This document shows positions 25,579-33,789 of a DNA stretch of 64,000 nt, piece by piece. The position numbers and the translations under genes were made by a program. Position 1 is the stretch's first letter. Every line of letters begins with the position of its first letter. The notes under the pieces are model-generated. The model worked only from the letters and a program-made list of their open reading frames with translations. It had not been told where the DNA came from and searched no databases. This stretch comes from CAYQMF01 sp964418595. Its GTDB lineage: Bacteria; Planctomycetota; UBA1135; UBA2386. The stretch lies in the NCBI GenBank assembly GCA_964418595.1, contig CAYQMF010000007.1:1-64000 (forward strand). Reading direction: 5' to 3'.

Positions 25579-26382
25579 TCAGGCCAACGCGAAGGTCGTG
25601 CCGTGGCCGTGCGCGAGGGCGGCGAGGATGGCGTCGTCGGCGGTGGCGCTGGCGATCTTCACCAGCGTGCCGGGCGGAGTCGCGGCGAGTGCCTGCAGCG
25701 CGGACTCGACCTTGGGGATCATGCCACCGGCGATCACGCCGGAGCCGCGCAGCGTCGCCGCACGCTCCGAGGTGAGCACGTCGATGCGCCGCTTGTCGCC
25801 GTCGAGCACGCCGGGCACGTCGCTGAGGAAGAGGAGCGCGTCGGCGTGCAGCGCGGCGGCGAGCGGGCCCGCGGCCTGGTCGGCGTTGACGTTGTAGAAG
25901 TGGTCGGCCGGCGCGTCTTCGCCGGGCGCGAGCGGCGCCGCGGTGGCGAGCACCGGCACGTAGCCCGCTGCGAGCATCGCTTCGACGAGCCCGCCATCGG
26001 CGCGGCAGACCTGACCGACGTAGCCGAGGTCCTCGTCGCCATGGCGATGGCGGCGCGCGGTGAAGGTGTGACCGTCGGCGCCGCACAGCCCGGCGGCGCG
26101 CACGCCGCCGCGCTGCAACGCGTCGACGACCTGGCGGTTGACGAGGCCGGCGAGCGTCATCAGCACCACGTCGGCGGTGTCGGCGTCGGTGACGCGCAGA
26201 CCGTCGACGTAGCGCTCGGCGATGCCGAGGCGCTTGCACAGGGTGCGGATCTGGTTGCCGCCGCCGTGCACGAGGATGACCGCGTGGCCGGCGGCCTGCG
26301 CGCGCGCCACGGCGCGCGCGAGCTGGCTGCGGCCGTCCGCCGTCTCGATGGGTGCGCCGCCGACCTTGACGAGGAGCCTCAC
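25579..26382 (-). CDS. argB: Acetylglutamate kinase
   Basis: 267 residues of the amino-acid-kinase fold. It phosphorylates N-acetylglutamate. Motifs: N-terminal V-K-V-G-G-A, VILVHGGGNQI, FYNVNADQAAG and a late GGMIPKV with the catalytic lysine. The GTG start (26380-26382) overlaps the argC stop (GTGA). Slightly shorter than common ArgB (about 290); the N-terminal extension linked to arginine inhibition is absent, so it may not be feedback-inhibited at this step. Confidence 0.95.
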   Translation of the reverse strand: MRLLVKVGGAPIETADGRSQLARAVARAQAAGHAVILVHGGGNQIRTLCKRLGIAERYVDGLRVTDADTADVVLMTLAGLVNRQVVDALQRGGVRAAGLCGADGHTFTARRHRHGDEDLGYVGQVCRADGGLVEAMLAAGYVPVLATAAPLAPGEDAPADHFYNVNADQAAGPLAAALHADALLFLSDVPGVLDGDKRRIDVLTSERAATLRGSGVIAGGMIPKVESALQALAATPPGTLVKIASATADDAILAALAHGHGTTFALA

Positions 26383-27374
26383 GGCAGGAGGCCTTGGTGC
26401 TCCGGCAGGCCGAGCATGACGTTCATGTTCTGCAGCGCCTGGCCGGACGCGCCCTTGAGGAGGTTGTCGATCGCCGACACCACGACCACGTGGCTGCCGG
26501 CCGCGGCGACCGCGAGGTCGCAGTGGTTCGTGAACTGCACGCGGTTCAGCTCCGGGAGGCCGTGCTGGTACACGCGCACGAAGGCGTCGCGCGCGTAGCT
26601 TTCGCACAGGGCGGCGCGGATCGCGCCCGCGTCGACGCCGGGCTCCGGCGTGAGGTAGAGCGTGCTGAGGATGCCACGGAACACCGGCAGCAGGTGCGGC
26701 ACGAAGGTGATCCGGTCGGTGCCGGCCTCTTGCCAGATCTCCGGCGCGTGGCGGTGGGTGCCCACGCCGTAGGCGCAGAAGTTCTCGTGCACGTTGCCGA
26801 AGTGGGTGCGCACTCCCGGGTTCTTGCCGGCGCCCGACGTGCCGCTCTTGCAGTCGGCGACGATGGGGGCGTCGGTGATCAGGCCGAGCGCGCGCAGCGG
26901 CAGCAGGGGCAGCAGGACCGACGTCGGATAGCAGCCGGGGTTGGCGACCAGACGGGCGGTGCGGATGCGGGAGCGGGCGTGCTCCGTGAGTCCGTACACC
27001 GCCTCGCCCAGCAGTTCCGGATGCGGGTGGGGGTGGCCGTAGGTCGCGGCGTACGCGGCGGGCGTGCGCAGGCGGAAGTCGGCCGAGAGATCGACGACCT
27101 TGGGGCCGCGCGCGAGGATGCCGCGCGCGAGCGGCGCCGACGTGCCGTGCGGCGTGCACAGGAACACGCCATCGAGGCCGCGCAGCTTGTCGAGATCGAG
27201 CGGCTCGATCGTGAAGTCCACCGGCAGCTCCGGCGCGTCGGGCGCCTGGCCTTCGCGGCTGCCCATGACGTGCGTCGCCTCCATGGACGGATGGCGGGCC
27301 AGCAGGCGCACCAGCTCGCGCCCCGTGTAGCCGCTGGCGCCGACGATGGCGACGCGCTTCTTGGTGGCGTTCAT
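26379..27374 (-). CDS. argC: N-acetyl-gamma-glutamyl-phosphate reductase
   Basis: 331 residues. It reduces N-acetylglutamyl-5-phosphate with NADPH. Rossmann motif VAIVGASGYTGRELVRLLA at the N-terminus, the active-site Cys in LVANPGCYPT, then SGAGKNPG and HRHAPEI. ATGA overlap with argR upstream and GTGA overlap with argB downstream show tight coupling. Standard length. Confidence 0.96.
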   Translation of the reverse strand: MNATKKRVAIVGASGYTGRELVRLLARHPSMEATHVMGSREGQAPDAPELPVDFTIEPLDLDKLRGLDGVFLCTPHGTSAPLARGILARGPKVVDLSADFRLRTPAAYAATYGHPHPHPELLGEAVYGLTEHARSRIRTARLVANPGCYPTSVLLPLLPLRALGLITDAPIVADCKSGTSGAGKNPGVRTHFGNVHENFCAYGVGTHRHAPEIWQEAGTDRITFVPHLLPVFRGILSTLYLTPEPGVDAGAIRAALCESYARDAFVRVYQHGLPELNRVQFTNHCDLAVAAAGSHVVVVSAIDNLLKGASGQALQNMNVMLGLPEHQGLLP

Positions 27375-27868
27375 GCCGGGGTGTCTCCCTTGAGCTTGAG
27401 CAGGCGGGCGCGCACGCGGCGGGCACCGGCCGCGTCCCTGGCGATCACCAGCACGGTGTCGTCGCCGCCGAGCGTGCCGACCACGTCGTCGAGTTCGGCA
27501 CCGTCGAGGGCGATGGCCAGCGGTTGGGCGCCGCCGACCGGAGTCTTCAGCACGAGCTGGTTCTGCGCGACCTCCGCGGAGCGCAACCACTCGCGCACCG
27601 CGTGCAGGAGGGCGATGGCGGTGCCCGCATCGGGATCGGCGGCCGCGACCGCTGCGCCGTGGGCGGCGGGGATCGCGTAGCCGGCGGGACCCTTCACGAG
27701 CCCCATGTCGCGCAGGTCGCGCGACAGGGTCGCCTGGTTGACCTCGATGCCCTTGGCCTCGAGCAGCTCGCGCAGCTCGTCCTGGCTGCGCACGGACCGC
27801 TGCTGCACCAGATCGAGGATGGCGCGACGGCGGTCTTCGCGGGGGTTGGCGGGGTCGGCAGTGGGCAT
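27371..27868 (-). CDS. argR: Arginine repressor ArgR
   Basis: 165 residues. The N-terminal winged helix (about 8-75, R-R-A-I-L-D-L-V-Q-Q-R, V-N-Q-A-T-L-S-R-D-L-R-D-M-G-L-V-K) recognises ARG boxes. The C-terminal domain (LGGDDTVLVIARD) binds arginine and makes the hexamer. The start ATG at 27866-27868 lies inside ARG box 1 and has no Shine-Dalgarno; an in-frame ATG at 27887-27889 would add 7 residues but overlaps the -10 element. It heads the argR-C-B-D-F operon, so ArgR probably represses its own operon. Confidence 0.95.
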   Translation of the reverse strand: MPTADPANPREDRRRAILDLVQQRSVRSQDELRELLEAKGIEVNQATLSRDLRDMGLVKGPAGYAIPAAHGAAVAAADPDAGTAIALLHAVREWLRSAEVAQNQLVLKTPVGGAQPLAIALDGAELDDVVGTLGGDDTVLVIARDAAGARRVRARLLKLKGDTPA

Positions 27869-27918
27869 AGTTATGCGCAGGAGGCGCATAAGAATGCAGG
27901 AGCGGGAGGCGCCGTCAA
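27865..27918 (-). promoter_or_regulatory. argR promoter with tandem ARG boxes
   Basis: Box 1 (27865-27876) is GCATAGTTATGC, a perfect GCATA-NN-TATGC palindrome; box 2 (27886-27897) is GCATAAGAATGC. Centres are 21 bp apart, exactly as upstream of argG. On the minus strand TTGACG (-35, 27913-27918) is 17 bp from ATTCTT (27890-27895), within box 2. The predicted transcript starts near 27883, only about 15 nt before the argR ATG and without a ribosome-binding site, so a near-leaderless mRNA is likely. Confidence 0.85.
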
Positions 27919-28056
27919 GCGGGTGGGCGACGAATCCCCACCGCCGGCCCGGGCCCGTCGGCCGTCGTTCTTCGTGTGGATCGTGGTTTCGATGTGCGGT
28001 GGGATGGGTCCCCGGCGATCCATGGCTGGCACCGACAACGAACCGCTTCGTCCCAC

Positions 28057-30090
28057 ATGCACACTCCTCTCGCCGTCGTCCTTCTCCTCGCCGCCGCGGC
28101 CGCTGCCCAGGACCCGCCCGTGCCGCCCGGCGGCTTCCCGCCGCGGTCCCTGCCCGACCGGCCCGTCGTGTGGTCGGACGGCTACCGGAGCATGATGGAC
28201 CTCTACTACCCCGACGTCGCGCCGCCCGCGACCGGCTGGCCGTGCGTGCTGGTCGTGCACGGCGGCGGCGGCAACCGCGCGATCGCGGAGAACGTGCAGC
28301 AGGGCTTGTACGACGCACGCTTCGGCTACGTGGTCCTCGCCTACGACGTGCGCGGCGAGCCGGTGACGACGCGCCTCAACTCGGGTGGGGGCGACACGAG
28401 CGAGGAGGCGAAGCTGCGCGACATGGCGGAGGCCTTCGTCCAGGCGGCGGCGTTCCTGCCCGGCCGCGTCGACTTGCAGCGGCTCGCCGTCACCGGCCGC
28501 TCGATGGGGGGTGCGCACGCGTATCGTGCCGCGGCGTGGTCGGGGCGCGCGATGCCGTTGCCGGGAACCTTCCCGCGCATCCGTGCGGTCGCGGGAGACT
28601 GGCAGGCGCTGCTCGGGCCGGAGGACAACTATCCGGGCGGCACGCTCCTGCAGTCGCGGGTGGTCGAGAAGTTCTGGGAGAACCGCGTCACGGCGCCGCT
28701 GCCGTGGGCGTACGCCCTCGCCGGCAACTATGCGCAGTTGCGTGCCGATGCGCTCGGCGACCCGTTCCAGTACCCGCTTCCGTCGCTGCTGACCAACGAC
28801 GTGCCGGTGCTCGGACTCATCGGCCATCGCGACAACCACCACATGGTGTGGGGTCTCACGAAGGCCCTGCCGGCGCTCGCCGCGGCCGGGCTGCCGCACC
28901 GGATCTACGTCTCGACGCGCGGCCATGCGATCCCCGACAACGACACCGAGTGGCTCCTGCACCTCGACCTCAAGCGCCGGTGGTGGGACCGCTTCCTCAA
29001 GGGTGAACGCAACGGCGTCGAACTGGAGCCGCTGGCGGAGATCGGCGTGATCCCGTCGGACCCGGTCAGCTACGGGAGCGCCAGCTCGCACTGGCAGCAC
29101 GACCTGCTGCCGCAGTGGCCGCCGGTGGTGGCGCCGACCACGTTGTACGCGACCGACGGCGGCGGGCTCGCCGCGCTGCCGCCGGTCGCGGCGACGCTCT
29201 CCACCCCGATCCGCAACCGGCCCGCCGCGGGCTACGGCCTCGCGCAGTTCGCGCAGAACACGCGCTTGCCTGCCGTGCTCGCGAACCTGCCTCTGGCGCG
29301 GCTCCAGTTCACGTCCGATCCGCTCCAGGTCGAGCGGCAGGTCCTCGGCCGTCCGCGCGTGGTGTGCGACGTCACCACGACCGCGGCGAGCGTGCAGCTC
29401 GCCGCGCTGCTCTACGCGGTGCCGCCGTCGGGCCCGCCGGTGTTCGTGACCATGGGCGCGACCGGGCTCGGCGCGGTCGCGGCCGGCCGGCATCGCGTCG
29501 AGGTGGAACTCGACGACGTCGCCTTCGTGATCCCGACCGGGCATCGGATCGGGTTGGCTCTGCAGAACCTCGCGTACCGCGACGTCGCGGGCGCGAACGA
29601 CGAGGACGTGTTCTACGTGCCGGAGCTGGCCGACTTCGATGCGGCGGTACACCTCGGCGGCGCGATGCCGGCGCGGATCGAGTTGCCGCTGACCGCGGCG
29701 CCGGTGTCGTTGACGCCGCGCATCGCGGAGGTCGCGTTCGGCGGCGGGCTGTCGCACCCGATGCTGCTCGACGCCGGCGTCGCACGCGCGGGCGCGATGT
29801 ACTACGGGCTGCTCGGCGCGTCGGGGATCGGCGCGGGCTTCTCGCTGCCGCCGTGGCTCCCGCTGCAGATCGATGCGTGGACGCTGTTCGGTCCGAACCT
29901 CATCGGCACGCCGGTGCTGCAGGGGTTTGCGGGCGTGCTCGACCCGAGTGGGCGTGCGAACCTGCGCTTCCAGGTGCCGGCGCAGTTCCGGTCGGCGTTG
30001 GAAGGGTTGCGCTTCACGTTCACGGCGCTGGGCTGGCAGGGGGGTGACGTCTTCGCGTGCAGTCCGGCGGAGTTGTCGATCTTGCCGTGA
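28057..30090 (+). CDS. Secreted CocE/PepX-type alpha/beta hydrolase with C-terminal module
   Basis: 677 residues. Signal peptide (HTPLAVVLLLAAAAAAQ). The alpha/beta-hydrolase fold has PCVLVVHGGGGN (oxyanion region), nucleophile S149 in VTGRSMGGAH and a likely catalytic His in STRGHAIPDN. A second domain (about 440-545) resembles the X-Pro dipeptidyl-peptidase C-terminal jelly roll (GRPRVVCDVTTTAASVQLAA, FVIPTGHRIGLALQN). The last about 120 residues look like the shared C-terminal module. Members hydrolyse esters, peptides or lactams; the substrate is unknown. It is divergent from argR. Confidence 0.82.
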   Translation: MHTPLAVVLLLAAAAAAQDPPVPPGGFPPRSLPDRPVVWSDGYRSMMDLYYPDVAPPATGWPCVLVVHGGGGNRAIAENVQQGLYDARFGYVVLAYDVRGEPVTTRLNSGGGDTSEEAKLRDMAEAFVQAAAFLPGRVDLQRLAVTGRSMGGAHAYRAAAWSGRAMPLPGTFPRIRAVAGDWQALLGPEDNYPGGTLLQSRVVEKFWENRVTAPLPWAYALAGNYAQLRADALGDPFQYPLPSLLTNDVPVLGLIGHRDNHHMVWGLTKALPALAAAGLPHRIYVSTRGHAIPDNDTEWLLHLDLKRRWWDRFLKGERNGVELEPLAEIGVIPSDPVSYGSASSHWQHDLLPQWPPVVAPTTLYATDGGGLAALPPVAATLSTPIRNRPAAGYGLAQFAQNTRLPAVLANLPLARLQFTSDPLQVERQVLGRPRVVCDVTTTAASVQLAALLYAVPPSGPPVFVTMGATGLGAVAAGRHRVEVELDDVAFVIPTGHRIGLALQNLAYRDVAGANDEDVFYVPELADFDAAVHLGGAMPARIELPLTAAPVSLTPRIAEVAFGGGLSHPMLLDAGVARAGAMYYGLLGASGIGAGFSLPPWLPLQIDAWTLFGPNLIGTPVLQGFAGVLDPSGRANLRFQVPAQFRSALEGLRFTFTALGWQGGDVFACSPAELSILP

Positions 30091-30161
30091 GGGGGAAGTG
30101 TTCCGAAGAGACGGAGGCGGGGGTTGCGGGAGTCGGGGCACGCGGTTCCGGGCACGGGCAC

Positions 30162-30184
30162 GCCACGCGGCAGAGCCGCGTGGC
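30162..30184. terminator. Perfect 10-bp hairpin between convergent genes
   Basis: GCCACGCGGC (30162-30171), loop AGA, and GCCGCGTGGC (30175-30184) form a perfect 10-bp GC-rich stem in the gap between two convergent genes. No T tract follows on either strand, as in many high-GC genomes. A bidirectional terminator is the simplest reading. Confidence 0.55.
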
Positions 30185-30256
30185 TGGCACGGGCTCGTTC
30201 ACGGCCGGGAACGGGGAAATGCCGGAGCGAGGCGCCCGGTCACGCAACCCCTCTTC

Positions 30257-32587
30257 TCAGCCACCCTGCACCGGCAGGTCCACGCGCAGTTCTCCGCCGC
30301 TGACTCCATCGACCGTGAACTGCGTGCTGCCGTGCCAGCCCTCGACGTCCACCGTCAGCGTGTACGCGCCGGGTTGCAGCCCCAACCGGAGGAGCCCGTT
30401 CCAGGCCTCGACCTCGCGCGGCGGTTCGTCGGCCCGGCGCAGGGTCGCGCGGGCGCGGTACGGCGGGTGCCGTCCCTCCGGCGGGCGCATGCGGATCTGG
30501 CACGGGCGCAGCGCCGGCAACGTGAGCGTCAGCGGCGTGGTCGCGTCGGCCACGAGGTCGACTTCGGCGCTGGCGGCGTCATGCTCCAGCGCGGCTTCGA
30601 CCTCGACCCGATAGCGGCCGGGCGGGAACGAGAAGGGGTACACGTCGCCGTCAGGCGTGAAGTGGGCGGCGATCGCCGGCGAGCCATCGGCGGGGACGAG
30701 GCGCAGGCGCGGGGGCACGTTCACGCGCTCACCGTCGCTGCGCGCGAGGGTGAGCGCCAGAGACGTCGTCGGCAAGAGCACGTGGGTGCCGAGGTTGCGT
30801 TCTTGGCCGACGGCGAGTGCGATCGGCCCGAGGTCCAAGCCGAGAACCGGCTTGGTCCGATCGAAGGCGTGGAACTGGCGCACGCGGTACGAGCCGGCCG
30901 CCAGCGGTCCGAGGCGCGCCGGGCGCGCCTTGGCGACGACGAACCACTCCTCTGCTCCCGACGCGAGGTCCTGCACCACGATCTGGCACGGCCGCGTGGG
31001 ATGCGCGGGGTCGTCGACGCGCAGGCGCACGAAGGCCGTCGGTCGCGCCGCATCGGCCACGACGAGCGCGAGTGGGGTGCCGCCCGCGAGCACGGCGTCG
31101 GCGCGCGCGAGGACGGGCCCGCTGTCGAGCCGATCCTGCCGCACCTTCACGTCGAGCGGGCCGTTCGTGCAGGTGAGCATCGCGAACCGGCCGTCCTGGT
31201 CGGTGACCTCGCACGGGTTCGGTTGCCACGCGCGTTCATCCTGCGGCCAGGCGAACACCCACAGGCCGGCGAGCGGCGCGCCCTGTTCATCGACGACCCG
31301 ACCGAAGAGCACCGGGTCGCTGCGCAGGCGGAGTTCCACATCGAGGGTCTCGCGGTCGGCGACGTCGACCGCGAGCAGCGCCACGCCGCCGGTGCGATGA
31401 CGCGCGACGAGTTCGACCCGTCCCGGCGGCACGTCGCAGGCGAACCGCCCGTCCGCGGCGGTGACCTTGTCGCGCGCCGAGGGGTACCGGCTGGTCGCGA
31501 CCACGGCACCGGCCGCGGGCTGGCCCTGTGCATCGACGACCCGGCCCACGACGCGGGTGCCGGGCGTAAGCACGATCAAGACCTCGGCGGTGATGCCGAG
31601 CCGGGCCTGCAACGCGCCGTTGCCAGTGCGCCAACCGGGCGCCACGGCGGTACACCCGCCATCGCCGGGAGGCACGTCGTCGAACGCGAACGTGCCGTCG
31701 GCGGCGCTGCTGGTCTCGGGCCGCACGCCGGGCTCGACGTAGAGGTTGCCGCGCGGCGGCGGCACCGGGGCACCGAGCACCACGCGCGCGCCTTCGATGG
31801 GTCGGTGCGATTCGTCGACCACGCGGCCGCGCACCGCCGTGGTCGCCGCAGCCACGATGAGGTCCACCTGGGCTTCCGCGTTCGCGATCGTTCGCACCTG
31901 CACTGCCGCCGAGGCACCGTGGCCGCGCTTGCGCGCGAACAGGAACGACATCGAGTTGGTGAGGGACGCGCGGAAGGTCCCGTCGGCGCCGGAAGTCGCG
32001 AGCCGGCTCGTGCGGCCGGCGAGGTCGCCGCGGGTCGCGAGAATCTCGGCGTCCGCGATCGGCGAGTCGCTCTCGTCGACGACGCGTCCTGTCACGATGC
32101 CCGCGCGCGGCAGGCGCAGGGACACGCCGGTGCGCCGACCCGCGACAACGCGCACCCGCTGGCCCGTGTGCACGAGCACCATCACCAGGTAGTCGCCCGG
32201 TGCGAGGGACAGCGTCGCCGATCCGTCCGGCCCGGTGTGTCCGCCCGCGAGCCGGCGCGGGGTCGTGCCGACCCATCGGTCGGTGACGATGACTTCGTGG
32301 CCGACCACCGGCGTGTCGTCGTCTGCCCAGCGCAGGCTGACGGCGATCTCGCCCTGGGTCGTGGCCTGCGCCGCGTCGGGGTTGGGCGCCGGGTCGTTGA
32401 CCGCGACTCGCGCCCCGGTTGGCGCCGGCTTGTGGCTGGCCTCTCCCTGCAGCGAGACCGGCCCCTCGGTCACCAGCGGTGGGGCCGGCGCCACGTCGAC
32501 GTGTCGCGGCCACGACCAGCACAACGCGATGACAGCGAGCCCGAGCAACACGCCCGCGACTGTCTGCCGCCTCGATGGCGCCGTCAC
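30257..32587 (-). CDS. Membrane-anchored protein with carboxypeptidase-regulatory-like repeats
   Basis: 776 residues. One N-terminal transmembrane or signal segment (residues 9-27, TVAGVLLGLAVIALCWSW), then repeated Ig-like carboxypeptidase-regulatory-like domains. Each has the pattern V-x-G-R-V-V-D-[ED]-x-x-x-P-I/L-x-x-A, G-x-D-G-x-F and P-P-G-x. At least four are clear at about 165-240, 260-340, 345-400 and 425-500. Such domains are structural and adhesive. It is 9 bp downstream of the DGQHR gene, though the two have no obvious functional link. Confidence 0.8.
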   Translation of the reverse strand: MTAPSRRQTVAGVLLGLAVIALCWSWPRHVDVAPAPPLVTEGPVSLQGEASHKPAPTGARVAVNDPAPNPDAAQATTQGEIAVSLRWADDDTPVVGHEVIVTDRWVGTTPRRLAGGHTGPDGSATLSLAPGDYLVMVLVHTGQRVRVVAGRRTGVSLRLPRAGIVTGRVVDESDSPIADAEILATRGDLAGRTSRLATSGADGTFRASLTNSMSFLFARKRGHGASAAVQVRTIANAEAQVDLIVAAATTAVRGRVVDESHRPIEGARVVLGAPVPPPRGNLYVEPGVRPETSSAADGTFAFDDVPPGDGGCTAVAPGWRTGNGALQARLGITAEVLIVLTPGTRVVGRVVDAQGQPAAGAVVATSRYPSARDKVTAADGRFACDVPPGRVELVARHRTGGVALLAVDVADRETLDVELRLRSDPVLFGRVVDEQGAPLAGLWVFAWPQDERAWQPNPCEVTDQDGRFAMLTCTNGPLDVKVRQDRLDSGPVLARADAVLAGGTPLALVVADAARPTAFVRLRVDDPAHPTRPCQIVVQDLASGAEEWFVVAKARPARLGPLAAGSYRVRQFHAFDRTKPVLGLDLGPIALAVGQERNLGTHVLLPTTSLALTLARSDGERVNVPPRLRLVPADGSPAIAAHFTPDGDVYPFSFPPGRYRVEVEAALEHDAASAEVDLVADATTPLTLTLPALRPCQIRMRPPEGRHPPYRARATLRRADEPPREVEAWNGLLRLGLQPGAYTLTVDVEGWHGSTQFTVDGVSGGELRVDLPVQGG

Positions 32588-32596
32588 GCGTCCACG

Positions 32597-33724
32597 TCAG
32601 TCCAACCGCGCGTCGCGGCTCAACCGCTTGCGGATCTTGTCGACGCGCTCGACCTGCCCGCGCGCCGCGAACCGTTCGTAGAACCCGTCGCGGCGGAAGT
32701 CCGGCGCCTGGATGGTCCACGACGCGAAGCGCTTCTCGAGTTCCTTCTGCAGGTCGGGGCCCGGCGCGAGGTCGGCGTTGATCTTGGCGGCGGCGTCGCC
32801 GGCGACGCGCACCAGCGCCTCGATGGTCACGTCGCGGGTGACCATGAAGCGCTTGTTGTCGCCCCACGCGTCGCCGAACGCCGACCTGGCGGCGCGGAAC
32901 ACGTCGCGCAGGAAGCCGTAGCCGCGCGCCTGGTTCCAGCCGCGGCCGTCGCGGAAGCGGTGCTTGGCGTCGGCGCGGCGGATCACCTTGTAGACCTCGC
33001 CGAACAACTGCGCCTGGTTGATCCACATGTCCTGCTGGCTGCGCGTGCCGAGCATGTTGATGTGGTACTGCAGCGGCGAGTCGTTCTCCTGGTACAGGCC
33101 GCGCACGAGCTTGGCGGCGAAGCGCTTCTCGGTGTCGGTGCCCCACTCGATCTTCTCGTAGAGGTCGACGATGTGCGACTTGTTGATGCGCGTGTGCGAG
33201 CTGTTGATCACCACGAACATCTCCGTGGCGAAGTCGCTGGTCTTGCCGTCGAAGATCACCGTCGGCACCTCGATGCGGCGGTCGGCGTCGGGCTCGTTGA
33301 GGTAGAAGTTGAGCCCGGCGAGGCGGTGCTGGCCGTCGATGATGAGGAACGGCGCCTTCGGCTCGACGAGGTCGCCGACGCGCTCGTACTGCCCGATCGA
33401 CTTGAACTCGAGTTCCTCGGACGTGAACAGCAGCACCGCGCCTGGGATCACCGGCTGCCGCGTCTCGTTGCGGAAGAAGTCGCGGATCTGGCGCACCTTG
33501 CGCCGGATGAGGCTGCGCTGGAACGACTTGGCGTTCCCCTCGATCGCCTGCACGAAGCGCTCGACGTCGTCGCCGGGCGCCTTGCGGTCGGTGTCGCCGC
33601 CGATCGCCTCGCCGCGCTCGCCGTAGAAGCGCGTGACGAAGTGCACCTTGCGGAGCAGGTCTTCGGCGGGATAGCTGACGAAGTAGAACTCAGACTCCTT
33701 CTGACGCATGCGGAGCGCGAGCAC
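32597..33724 (-). CDS. DGQHR-domain protein (DndB/ParB-like), orphan
   Basis: 375 residues. The DGQHR motif is in PFLIIDGQHRLAGLNFYL (D130 to R134). The surrounding scheme (PGAVLLFTSEELEF, FVVINSSHTRINKSHIVDL) matches the DGQHR family that includes DndB, the regulator of DNA phosphorothioation. The GTG start at 33722-33724 has a GAGGAG ribosome-binding site 6 nt upstream. No dndA, C, D, E or other restriction genes are near, so this is an orphan. It might bind DNA or nucleotides; the DGQHR motif resembles that of ParB-like NTPases. Role unknown. Confidence 0.75.
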   Translation of the reverse strand: MLALRMRQKESEFYFVSYPAEDLLRKVHFVTRFYGERGEAIGGDTDRKAPGDDVERFVQAIEGNAKSFQRSLIRRKVRQIRDFFRNETRQPVIPGAVLLFTSEELEFKSIGQYERVGDLVEPKAPFLIIDGQHRLAGLNFYLNEPDADRRIEVPTVIFDGKTSDFATEMFVVINSSHTRINKSHIVDLYEKIEWGTDTEKRFAAKLVRGLYQENDSPLQYHINMLGTRSQQDMWINQAQLFGEVYKVIRRADAKHRFRDGRGWNQARGYGFLRDVFRAARSAFGDAWGDNKRFMVTRDVTIEALVRVAGDAAAKINADLAPGPDLQKELEKRFASWTIQAPDFRRDGFYERFAARGQVERVDKIRKRLSRDARLD

Positions 33725-33789
33725 GACGATCTCCTCTGTGGGTCGGGGTCAGGGTCTCGGTGGGGGGGTCGGGGTGAGTCGATGCGACC

